A stretch of DNA of 64,000 nucleotides from Trichoplax sp. H2 (Eukaryota; Placozoa; Uniplacotomia; Trichoplacea). How positions within the stretch are numbered: the first letter of the stretch is position 1; the number at the start of each line of letters is the position of its first letter. Below, one piece after another: positions 1-9,900 of this stretch. The position numbers and the translations under genes are program-made. The stretch lies in assembly GCA_003344405.1 (NCBI GenBank), contig NOWV01000006.1, positions 558,001 through 622,000 on the forward strand. Direction: 5' to 3'. The notes below the pieces were generated by a model, which made no database searches, had not been told where the DNA came from, and worked only from the letters and a program-made list of their open reading frames with translations.

Positions 1-19
1 GTATTATTTTTTATAACAG

Positions 20-865
20 TTTCTTCCATTGGATTTGCTATTGTGTTAAAGCTTAATGTCTTGGCATTTGTAAAATTTCTATTTTGGGTCATATTTATCG
101 ACTGTATTGGTGTTGGGCTTGCTATCGGAACTTTACTTTGGTAAGTACAACTAAGCGATGCTAGTGACTGCTTCATCAAAGCGTTTTTATATACTTTGCG
201 AAATTTCTACACGTTTGATATACAAAATATTAGTACGAATCTCACGATTCACAAATTATGGCAGGTTTATCACAAACAAGTATCTCAAAGAAAAGCAATC
301 GCATGGAAGTGAGCAATCTGTAGAATGGCTTTATTCATTTGATGTCCACCTGAATGCATTTTTCCCGTTATTAATTGTCCTTCATGTTGTTCAGATGATC
401 TTTATGCCTGGTAAAGACTGTGTAATATAACTTACTGTTTGTTTAATTAACTAATTATTTTAATTATAATCATTAGTTACTTCTTTATGTCTATATCTTG
501 TTACTTATTCCTATATCTTCTTATGAACAGTCATCATTGATCAACCGTACTTCATATCGTGCCTCATTGGGAACTCGTTATGGCTAATTGCTTTAATTTA
601 TTATAATTACGTAACGTTTCTAGGATACAGTGGTAAGTGTCTGCTTTGCATGTAGCTAAATCTTTCTATCTACGCGTATATCAATAATTTAATTGGTATT
701 AACTGGGATAATTGTATCGAATCTCTAGCATTGCCGTTTTTAAAGAATACAGTAGTAATCTTGTATCCCGTACTGGCTTTTATCTTAATTTATATCTTTT
801 CATTAATTTTTGGATGGAATATTGGAAAAAGTGTCATGACTTTTTACAGGTATCGTATATTATAG
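20..865 (+). CDS. UNC50: UNC-50 homolog, 3' portion (four exons)
   Basis: Multi-pass membrane protein of the UNC-50 family, a Golgi/ER protein known to support traffic of nicotinic receptors and other cargo. Four exons chain in phase: 20-140, 265-410, 531-632 and 729-865 (stop TAG at 863). Family signatures seen are IDCIGVGLAIGTLLW at the end of the first exon, NKYLKEK, and SFDVHLNAFFPLLIVLHVVQ in the second. The last exon ends in GWNIGKSVMTFYRYRIL. Hydrophobic stretches in each exon match the expected transmembrane segments. The N-terminal exons lie outside the window; position 20 follows a T-rich tract ending in CAG, a good acceptor. Identification is by recognised family motifs; sub-cellular role is from family knowledge. 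Confidence 0.9.
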
Positions 866-1697
866 TATTAAATACTTAATTAACATTGATTAACAACTTT
901 GATTAACTGTAAATGGGATGAGATTCTTCATCAGATGTTGTGCAGTTGTTCTACGCTGTATGATTGAAAGAAGTTAATTAAATCTCTTTTAGAATTCACA
1001 TGTTGTAAATACGAGTACTACCGAAGAGGAAATTTCGCTGTAAAATATATACTTTATAAACAGTATATATATATTTAAGTAGATGTACAACATTGCACAC
1101 AAATGTATCTATCTAGAGAGAAAAAATGATCAAGTCGCATTGTATTGACGTGCCATTGAATAATTTGAAATCTGAAGCTTTACATTGCCAACTATTTTCG
1201 TTGTCGAACTTAATGTTGTATACGAACTTTTCTCTATTATATTTCTAACTTTGAAAAATGTAATGGCTCAGGATAGATTGTACTTTAATGTACGTATCAT
1301 GAAGAATAAAACTGGAAATTGACGCAATACCGATTTAAATATAATTACTGATAATGCCATCACAATGCTCAACTTTGGTATTATAACTTAGCGTTTGATA
1401 CTTTATTTAACTTTATGCTAACAGCAGCTGGTACGCCAGACATCATCTAAAATATATTTAACGAGCATTAGGATTTATAAAATTATCAAGAATTACGCAA
1501 GAAATGATTAATAAAATAATCAAGAACTTTGCAATCAGTGATCAATATAATTATCAAAAACTGTGCATAGTGATAGCAACACTATTAAGAACTGTGCAAT
1601 CAAATATTTGCTGGTATTCCGAATGAAGATATGGGACATTTTCGGAATATTCTTCGGGTTTTTTGAGCCGCGTAAGTTTGTAAAATAATTAATAAAT
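866..1697. other. convergent intergenic region UNC50 / carbonic anhydrase
   Basis: About 830 bases between two convergent stop codons. AT-rich, with no coding potential that matches a family. It should hold the 3' UTRs of both flanking genes. Poly(A)-like hexamers occur (for example AATAAA near 1305 on the plus strand), but none can be assigned firmly. Confidence 0.6.
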
Positions 1698-4153
1698 TCA
1701 TTCGAATGTTGTCCTAATTTCACGACCATGTAGTGCCTGGACTGGTCTGAAGTTGTTAACCATTTCTCCACCGTCATGACATTCCAGGCTGCGGATTTCA
1801 AGTAGCTAGAAAGTAATTGATAACATTATCGTCTCAAAATTCCTTATTAAAAAGAAACAAGCATGATTTATATCATTCAAATCATGTCATACCTGTTCTT
1901 CAGAAACTTCAATTGGGCGGCGAAGCATAATCCAAGTTACATTTTCGGTACATGGTGGAGTTGTTAATGAGCCTGGATATGTCCAATAATCGCAGAGATC
2001 TGATAGTAAAGCCGGATTATATCAATACACATCAAATGGATAATTAAAAATAACATACTGCTATAGAAAACTAATTTTGTTACTCAACATTGATAAAGCA
2101 AATACGGAACGCTGTAACAAGACTTGTTATTTCCATGATATATTGTAATGAGAAAGTAAGAGTATATGCTGTACCTTCTCTATCTGGCAAAATATCAATA
2201 GGGTGAATAACATCAATGGTGACCGGTTTACTTTCCTGTTAGGGATCGGAATGATAACAAATATTCTTTAGAACTTGACGGCAAATATCAGCGTAATAAT
2301 TAAATTATCGTACCGCACTGCGTATATGACACAGTTCAGAGGTTACATTTTTTAATTGGTAGTTTTCTTTTCCAACCTAAATTTAAAAGGTAGTAGATTT
2401 CATTTCAGGATAGAAGTTAAAGAATTTTTAATGATAAGATACTGTATAATATAGCATGCTGTCTTCAATACAAGTAAATGCAGCAATTGACGTACTAATT
2501 CCAATGCATCTTGCTACAAAGATTAACAAATTTACATTCTTTTAGCTACTATTGAATCTATAGCATTTATCAACGGTTTTTAATAGTTACAGTTGCAAAA
2601 ATTCCAACAACTGCTAATCCGTCCGGAGATTTGGTTGCCTCTGCAGCGTCTTTATACAGCGTTTTGTTCCAGTGTACGAAATGTATCTAAAAAGATATTT
2701 ACGATGAAGCGATAACAGAATGTCAACATAAGTTGATACATGATCAGTCAAGGAATAAAAAACATTCAACAATAGCAACAGAATGTATACTCGTATTTTA
2801 TAATAGCTAATAAATAAGGTATACATGAAAAATATTTAACAATAGTAATAGAATGTTTATATATTTTGTAATGCTATTAAATAAGGTATACATAAAAGAT
2901 ATTCAACAATAACAACAGAATGTTTACATTTCGTAATCACTCTCAGAAAACAGTAATACGAGTATCTATTGTTCATAAATTTTAACGAAATCTGGCATTT
3001 AAGAGTATAGTTTTACGTCTTCTGGTTTAAATCATAAAGGCTCGAGCTGTATAAAAAAATACTTTAGATATGTATGGTTATGGCTATATAATTGACTTTT
3101 AAATTATGAACATGTCCTATACAGATGTGGATAGTGAGTGTCACATTAATTGAATTAACAAGTTGCAATTCTGATTGTGACAAAGACACTCCCGTACACA
3201 ATCTAACTAGTAACTGCAAGTCTTCTGCAATTTAGATCATGGACAGTTTATCAAACTATGTATATTCGTGCATCAGTTATACAATACATACGAAAATTAA
3301 TGCAGGGCCAACTTAATGTAGAATTTGAAAGAGTTAAAGGCTAGTTATGGTACAAATACCAGTCATTTGCAATGATAGATAAGTTACCTCCATAGGAAAT
3401 GGAGTATGATCGACATCATGCTCAGATCCATGATCATTATCGTCACCCCAATGGGCATGAAATTGTACCAATTCGTACTCGTGTTCTCCCAATGGTCCTC
3501 CTCGGATAACTATATGAAATAAACACGATATGTCTAATGAATTAATATCATACAGCATGATAGTTCTTTTTATGCTACCGTCTAATTATGGACAAAAACT
3601 CATTTAATTTATGGCAATTTAACTTAAGTCAAAGAATTGAATACCTTAAACTTGATATTAACAACAATTATAACCATAACTAAGCTGAGCAACATCAATC
3701 ACGTAATGTTCATAGGTTGTTTACAATTATTTTTACTAACCGCAATTTTTTCCAGTAGAAACCATGAAACTGTTGCCTGTGTTGGATAATTCGCCTTTCT
3801 CACAGCAAACATAGTCGATATCTAACGGACGCTCGACCAGTTTGTGATCAAATACTTCTTTGCTAGTATCGAGGTTAATTGGTGATTGGCGATTTCCACT
3901 TGCAGATGGGTAAGTTTTATACCAACTATCTAGACATAGCCACAAAAAAGAAATTACAAGAAATAAGAGTGTTCATTCGAATTGATCAGTAAGTATAACA
4001 TAAAAGATGTCTTCTTCAGTAATGTTGATTGATTGAATAAAATAGTAGACTGCTAATATATTTGATGCTTAAAAAATTAAATAATCAAGAAATTCAAGGT
4101 ATTAGTAGTTGTTATACTATATGCATACTTGGGTCTTCGTAATTCCAAGACAT
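1698..4153 (-). CDS. alpha carbonic anhydrase, cytosolic type, 256 aa, 8 exons
   Basis: Zinc enzyme interconverting CO2 and bicarbonate. Exons, 5' to 3' on the minus strand: 4129-4153, 3741-3929, 3388-3509, 2591-2686, 2314-2376, 2175-2235, 1893-1999, 1698-1805. All phases agree and the sum is 771 bases. The start is ATG at 4153, giving MSWNYEDP; there is no signal peptide, so a cytosolic form is inferred. Motifs: [10 protein letters not shown] (about 19-28), QFHAHWG with zinc ligands His89 and His91, GSEH (99-102), third ligand His114 in IHFVHWN, LTTPPC with the Thr198/Thr199 gate, and the C-terminal [10 protein letters not shown]. The position of the classical proton-shuttle His64 (GHAF in human CA2) reads GNSF here, so Asn61 replaces it. 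Intron 3 carries a tandem repeat. The family assignment is secure; the exact mammalian CA orthologue is not assigned. Confidence 0.95.
2757..2940. repeat. imperfect tandem repeat, about 65 bp x 3, in a carbonic anhydrase intron
   Basis: Three successive copies of a unit containing an ATTCAACAATAGCAACAGAATG-like core, then an AT-rich stretch and AATAAGGTATACAT, at about 2765, 2830 and 2897. The copies differ by scattered substitutions and small indels. The array lies wholly inside the intron between the exon ending at 3388 and the exon 2591-2686. Confidence 0.7.
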
Positions 4154-6464
4154 GATAAAGATTGATAGTACACAAAAAGAGATGCAAAGGAAATATGAAG
4201 AAATGTTACGAAGAATGAAACAGATTAAAATCTTGCAACAATTCGTTCTTTCTCACTCCAAAGTACTGGTATATATAGCAAGGCTCACAATTGTACGTAC
4301 CGTATGTTGCATTATTTCATTCCTTTATTCACGCTATCTACTTGATAACATATGTAGTAATTAAATTAGCTAGTAGCGATGAGATGGATTATTTATCATA
4401 TATTATTGATTGGAAGCAATTACATAGTTACATATGTTCGTTATCTGGATGACGCCTTTGTTGTCAACATTTTTTATACGTGTACATCCTCCAAATTTAA
4501 TTTCGATCTGTAAAAGTCTATACTGTAGTAATAGTTGAAATCACACAAGCGACACGAAAGAAGAATACTATTGTTTGAATAAAGGATCTACTATTTACAA
4601 ATAGTAACTGTGACGTAAAATGCTGATACCACGAATGAATTTATTGACAGTACAATCATCGACAAGATTGTACGGTCGTAAATTCATTCTGTAATCACTT
4701 TCAGTAAGGTATGTGTTGATTTAATCGTACAGTTAATTATACCAGTACAGTTATCGTTGAGTTGTGAAAGAACGTAGCCGACATTTGTAGACTAGACAAT
4801 TCAATTAGCTGTACACTCATTAAATACATAGAAACATATTGCGCTTAATCCGATAAATGTGTCGATAGTGTGCTCATTGCCATTTGAAAATGATTCACTC
4901 TTCACCTGAGTTAAAATCTAATTATAAGAAACTTCATCAAAATCGTGGTATAAAAGCAACGAATTATAATAGCTTGAAATGAGTTTGGACCCTCCCTTGA
5001 CTATACAGTACTCAGATATTGCTTGTTGCTAAACGCCTATATTGATATCAGTTTGAATAACAATTTCCATCGAGTTCGAACTTGTACGTTACAAATAGAA
5101 TGCAAATTAATTAACTAATTAATTACGAAAGAATGCTATGAGCATAGGAGCATAGGTTATAAGATGGTTTTTGTACGTTAACCTTAATATCTTTTTTTCT
5201 GTTGATAAGTTAACTAGGAATGTATTGATAGCTAATGTTATACAATACTTTTATCCTAATTATCGTATGGTATATATCTTAACATACTGTATTTTATAAT
5301 GTTATCTACGTAGTACAGTACATTATTAATCTACGGACGTTTACGTACAGTACTGTAGCCAAGTCAAAATTTTCTTGGCCTAGTTTATATACAGTAAAGT
5401 TAGTAAGATTTAAAATGAAATTTATTGGAAAACTAGTAACAATATAGTAATGCTTATCCAGTCAGCATTCACTGTACTGTACAGTAGCTGTCATCGTATC
5501 TTAACTGTTTACCAACCTACCTTTGATGCAGCATATGCTGCCAGAAGGATATCGATATTCATTTACGTGTATAGTAGTAAGAACTGCTAAGAATACTATA
5601 CGAGTATCGCTGTGTTGTTGTGCGTACTAGTTTGCTAGGTAAATACAGTAGTAATTGTTATCATAGTTCCAATATCCAAGATAGTCTTTAATAAAAGAAT
5701 TATTTATAGACAAGCTTTTGCATGCGATTAGGAGATTAGGCGTAGAAGACGAACCCGCCACGATCTCATGTGCATAGCTGCAGAAGTACATAGCATGTAG
5801 TCGTAATGATAGTTGTACGGTACAGTATATTCAATCTAATTTACTAATTCAGAATGAGTTTCCAATTTTTAAATTTATGAATGCATGATCAATTTGCTAT
5901 GGTCAGTCTGGTCTGCACGCCTTTTGTTCGCACACTGTGTACTAGTGTGGTCGATAATGAACACATTGGCAAGTGAGTGCCTGTTGTTGAAGACCGGACT
6001 TCATAAGTTGAGATGTACACTTTTATTTTTTGAAGGGGATGATTTGGAGAAGGAGGGAGCGAGGGGTCTATGATGTGTGGCTGAAGTATGGCATGATTAT
6101 ATGCCTATATGATTAGTCACGTAATAATATAAAAGTAAAAAGTTGCTATTGATCAATTTCTGCTTAGCAAAGAATACGAGATACCGCGGTGATCAACTTA
6201 CTTAGTAGCATAAGTGGAATAGAACGTAATTTAATGGTACGTAGAATTATGATGTCAGTATATTATCGAAAACATCAATCTGTGATTCGTTAATCTTTTG
6301 ATAACACTGCTGTTAGATTTGATATTTATGCAAATTCAACATATCAAAACTATCGGAAAGAATAGAGTTTTATTTGGATTGCAATCGAATAAGTAATACA
6401 ACATTATCGTGATTTCCAAGAATTCTTCAACGGTAGACTGGGAACAATACATGCGCGTATATTC

Positions 6465-6553
6465 TAGGTAGTACTGTAGATGTGCAAACCTGCAAACCTG
6501 CAAACAGGTCCAGTGGACAGGTTTGCAGGTTTGCACATCTACAGTACTACCTA
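6465..6553. repeat. perfect 36-bp inverted repeat with 17-base loop
   Basis: The left arm 6465-6500 and right arm 6518-6553 are exact reverse complements, starting TAGGTAGTACTGTAGATGTG on the left. The loop 6501-6517 itself contains a short GTCCA/TGGAC palindrome. Inside each arm the word GCAAACCT is repeated twice. It may be the fold-back of a small DNA transposon or a transcribed hairpin; nothing in the sequence decides. Confidence 0.9.
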
Positions 6554-6784
6554 AAATGTCCAGTAATGATGATGCCTGGCCTACAATCTACTCTATAACA
6601 GTTGGCCACAGCCTTGTCAAAATAGCATTTTGCAAAATTGCATAAGTTCAAGAATTCGATATAAATTCATTGTTACTGTGTTTACTTGACTCTAAAAGTA
6701 ACAAATATTAAATTACTGTACTATTAATCATTCATGGTGTTTACATGAGTAAATACAAATGTCTCCGAACTAGTGTAAACTTTA

Positions 6785-6966
6785 CTAAAATGATGTCGCT
6801 CTTCCTTAGTTCCTTTCAGCTGGTGCATTTAGCATTCAGGGACTTCTAAGAATTTTCTCTCAAAGGTAGCAATTAAATTAGAAGTCCCTGGTCGTACTAT
6901 ACTTGAAGCTGGAAGGAATGAAACGTCCAAAGTCGAAAGGTAACGAAGGGTAACATCATTTCGTAA
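6785..6966. mobile_element. MITE-like palindromic element (no coding capacity)
   Basis: Nested inverted pairs share one centre: AAATGATGT at 6789-6797 with ACATCATTT near 6953-6961; TTCCTTTCAGCT 6810-6821 with AGCTGGAAGGAA 6907-6918 (one mismatch); and CAGGGACTTCTAA about 6837-6849 with TTAGAAGTCCCTG 6878-6890 (exact). A roughly 175-base fold-back with terminal inverted repeats and no ORF resembles a miniature inverted-repeat transposable element. No clear target-site duplication beyond TA-like ends could be fixed. Confidence 0.5.
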
Positions 6967-6987
6967 GACAATAATTATAGTTGATTG

Positions 6988-7095
6988 CCAATAGTCAGTA
7001 GGCCGTTCAGATTTAAATTTGATGTTGAGAGGTTTCAGTATGAAATTCTGAACATCAAGTTAAAATCTGAAGGTCCAATTACTCCAATAGTCAGT
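6988..7095. repeat. hairpin flanked by 12-bp direct repeats
   Basis: Imperfect fold-back 7016-7071 (TTCAGATTT...TTGATGTT paired with AACATCAA...AAATCTGAA). It is bracketed by exact direct copies of CCAATAGTCAGT at 6988-6999 and 7084-7095. Hairpin plus flanking direct repeats is the layout left by insertion of a small element, although 12 bases is long for a target-site duplication. Confidence 0.6.
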
Positions 7096-7102
7096 CACTG
7101 CA

Positions 7103-7290
7103 GAGTACAATACTGTACTGTACAGTACTGTACACCGTAAACTACAGTACTGTACAGTAAAGTAATATACTGTACACTGTACTATTGTATATTGTTGTAC
7201 AGACGTACGTGCAGACGGCACAGAGCACTGTTTCTCTCTTTGGTAAGGCAGACAGACGGGACTCCAGTACTCCTACTGTACTGTACAGTG
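7103..7290. repeat. CTGTAC/GTACAG palindromic island upstream of SPCS3
   Basis: Dense overlapping copies of TACTGTACAGTA-type words, which are their own reverse complement, end about 70 bases before the SPCS3 start codon. The same word family forms larger islands at 14680-16430, 31021-31360 and 38598-38790. Confidence 0.75.
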
Positions 7291-7359
7291 TACGGTAAGC
7301 TAAAGGCAACTTCATGCTTCGACCCTTCTAATCCACTTCTTCCTCGCTACGACCGCAAC

Positions 7360-9900
7360 ATGTATTCCATAACACAGCGTGCCACAGCACTTTTCACTTT
7401 TGCATGCACTGTGCTAGCTGTAATGACATTTTTATGCTTTTTATCAGTTCTCAATAAGGATAAATCGGTAAAGGTGCAGTTGGATGTAAAAGATGTAGCA
7501 GTGTAAGTGAGATTGAGATTCTATTTTGATGCTATGTGATAAAATCATTTGGAGAAAAAAAACGTTTTATTAGATGCTTGATAATACTATACTATTGCAT
7601 TAGACTGGAAGTACGGTACGGTAGACAGTACTGCAAATTGTATTAGTCAATTATGTAGAAAATGTCAAACGATTGGATAGTACGATGATCGCTAATAGAT
7701 TAGTACTCGGTTTAAAACACTAATAGCTTGTATTAACTGTAAAGAAATGCTTGAATTGTTTATTGATCCATAATGACAGTCTAGATAATAGAATTGTAAT
7801 ATTGGATGCAAATAATCATCAACTTTGCCCTACTACTATCCCAAGTAATAGCGATAAGATATTGTTCTCCATCAGTCAAGTTAACATCTTCTTTTGGATT
7901 GTCTTTTATTAATGGTTTCGAAAAATGTCTAAAGTCAGCGTGGGTATGATCCTTCTACTGTGACAGGAAGATGCGACAGGGCGTTTGTAAGCTTCTCGAT
8001 CAAGGCAGATATCCTTTTTCATATTGACCTAGCTGTGTGAGAGATACACATACATTTTAAGTTTAAAATTAGTTATACTATGGATAGAAGTAATCGTCAT
8101 TCGTTGACTAAACCTACTATACAAAATATCGTTAGTAGATAGTTCAACATTGGCTAATCAAATCAATTCTGTACGACTTTTACAATTATTTTCAACCCAG
8201 GCACGCTTAAGTATTTTTATCCAGGCACATCATAACGCCAGCATTATACGTGTATAATATAAATGAATTATCTTGCTGGCCATCTACTTAAAGTTAACAA
8301 TACAGTACATGAAATAGTGTAGGCAAAATATACTCTACAGGCTGCAGCAGCACGCATATACTGTACTCTACGTACATGTCTATCATGGAATCTTATTGTA
8401 CCAGGTAATGCGTTACACAAGCATAGTTTTATCTTTTCTGGCACATCTATTGGACAATATACTGTAGTACATCGATTAGCGTAGGCTAAATATGCGATGC
8501 AACAGGATACCTTTTGCGTCACAGACTTTTGTTTTTATCCAGATAGTGCAGTAGACAAGTACAGTATCATTTTTCTGATATGCAGAAGTGACATTATAAT
8601 GTCATGGACTTACAAAAAATGAAAAGTTCATGATGATATACTGATTAATGTAGACTAAATATATGTGGAGACGGTAGACCTTATACGCGTATATCTAGAA
8701 ATCATGAACAAAATAGTTTAAATTTGCATCAACTTCATATAATACTATGCTGTGTGATGTGATCGTACCCTATCATCAAATGTTAGGAATATGATGATTA
8801 AAAGAAAGAATCTATCAATATTTTGTCACCAGAGTAGGATTTACTGTTAACGAATTAGAAAATAAGTTCTATTTCAACTATTAATCTGCATTTTGCCTTA
8901 ACACCTTTTACATTTTACTCCGTTATTTAATTGGAACACTAAACAACTATTTATTTACCTCACAGCGGAATATAAAACGGATCGAAATGTGAGTATTTAT
9001 ATCGATGTTAACAGCGCCAACATCTTTATTGCATTATTCAACTCGGTGGTTAAATACGCTGGCTGCTGTAATATGTTGCTTGCAAATAGATGACGTTGTA
9101 CATCGTATCTTTCTAGTATTTTTACAGTGTTACTTTATGAAAATACAATCTATGCTATTGAAAAAGTTATAATGTTCGCAAACGCCATACTACTGTACCA
9201 GCTATTGTAATATAGCACTCTCTAAATAGTAGAAAGAAAAGTTATTGTAGCTATAACGCAGTAGAATAAAACCTGAGTGATAGCTGACAGATTTTGTGGG
9301 GTTGCCTCTACAATTACGTTTAACAATGATTTTGTATCGTCACTGTAAACTGTTGATCTTTGACTAACTTTTTAGACATGTTGCTTGACAGAATTTTATA
9401 TTTTTATACCGCAATAGCCGTTAAATCAAATCGTACTATGGGATCGTATAATGCTTAAAGGTCATGATCCAAGACTAATCGTCACCGATGTTCCAGAATA
9501 TGTCTTTACAGATGATGGTCATGGCTTAAAGTAAGACCCATTCTAATAGATTAACCTACCGTGTCATATATTGCATTGGCTATCATAGTCATTCTACTGT
9601 ATATAGTGTTTGTATGCATATGATATTTAATGTACTTATATATATTATACAGAATAACGTAATATTACTTACCTATCATATATACTGCACGACAGTAGAG
9701 ATAGAGTTAGACACAGTACGTACTATGTAGAGTTACAATTGCTGATATATCATTGATTTGCTATTTCTAGGGACCATAAGAATGTAACATTACGTCTATC
9801 CTGGAATATTATTCCGATTGCAGGGCTATTACCTAGAATTGATAGTGGGCACTATAGCTTTGCAATGCCGAATGAATACTTAAAAAGGCGGTCATACTAA
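7360..9900 (+). CDS. SPCS3: signal peptidase complex subunit 3
   Basis: Type II ER membrane subunit of the signal peptidase complex (SPC22/23), which stabilises the catalytic subunit. Exons seen: 7360-7502, an exon ending at 8008 (start about 7975), 8912-8988, 9418-9530, 9771-9900. The start is the ATG giving MYSITQRATALFTFAC; residues about 8-30 form the single membrane anchor. Lumenal motifs: RAFVSFSIKAD, then FTPLFNWNTKQLFIYLTAEY across exons 2-3, QIVLWDRIMLKG, NVTLRLSWNIIP, and C-terminal NEYLKRRSY with stop at 9898-9900. Exons 2 and 3 join only if the intron 8009-8911 is a U12-type AT-AC intron, which restores Asp and the family sequence exactly. About ten residues after VKDVAV are not found, so a microexon between 7503 and 7975 is probably missing from this model. 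Confidence 0.93.
8009..8911 (+). other. U12-type (minor spliceosome) AT-AC intron in SPCS3
   Basis: The donor is ATATCCTTTTT immediately after the exon base G8008, matching the U12 5' splice-site consensus. The 3' end has TTGCCTTAAC (8894-8902), close to the U12 branch consensus TTCCTTAAC, with the branch A 10-11 bases before a terminal AC (8910-8911). There is no polypyrimidine-AG acceptor anywhere in the required frame. Removing 8009-8911 joins G to AT, encoding the Asp of KAD-FTPLFNWN. Donor, branch, spacing, terminal dinucleotides, phase and protein all agree. Confidence 0.9.

Larger units (their letters stand above)
4154..7359. other. intergenic region with palindromic elements
   Basis: Some 3.2 kb between the divergently transcribed carbonic anhydrase and SPCS3 genes. 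No ORF here matches a known family; ORFs such as 5885-6073 look random. The 5' parts of both promoters must be here. It holds CTGTAC/GTACAG-rich patches (5325-5500, 7103-7290) and three hairpin or MITE-like structures, listed separately. Confidence 0.6.

Noticed and set aside
1535-1801. Minus-strand ORF starting [14 protein letters not shown]
   Set aside because: It is a shifted frame over the last carbonic anhydrase exon; the true frame reads [13 protein letters not shown].
5885-6073. 62-codon plus-strand ORF in the spacer
   Set aside because: No family match, no splice context, composition consistent with chance.
7192-7359. Upstream in-frame extension of SPCS3 from 7192
   Set aside because: The family N-terminus starts at MYSITQRATALF (7360). 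The upstream part is Arg-rich, overlaps the CTGTAC island and would bury the membrane anchor.
8009-8030. Reading on through ILFHIDLAV at the end of SPCS3 exon 2
   Set aside because: It duplicates the position of FTPLF in the family and hits a stop. The U12 donor at 8009 gives an exact family match.
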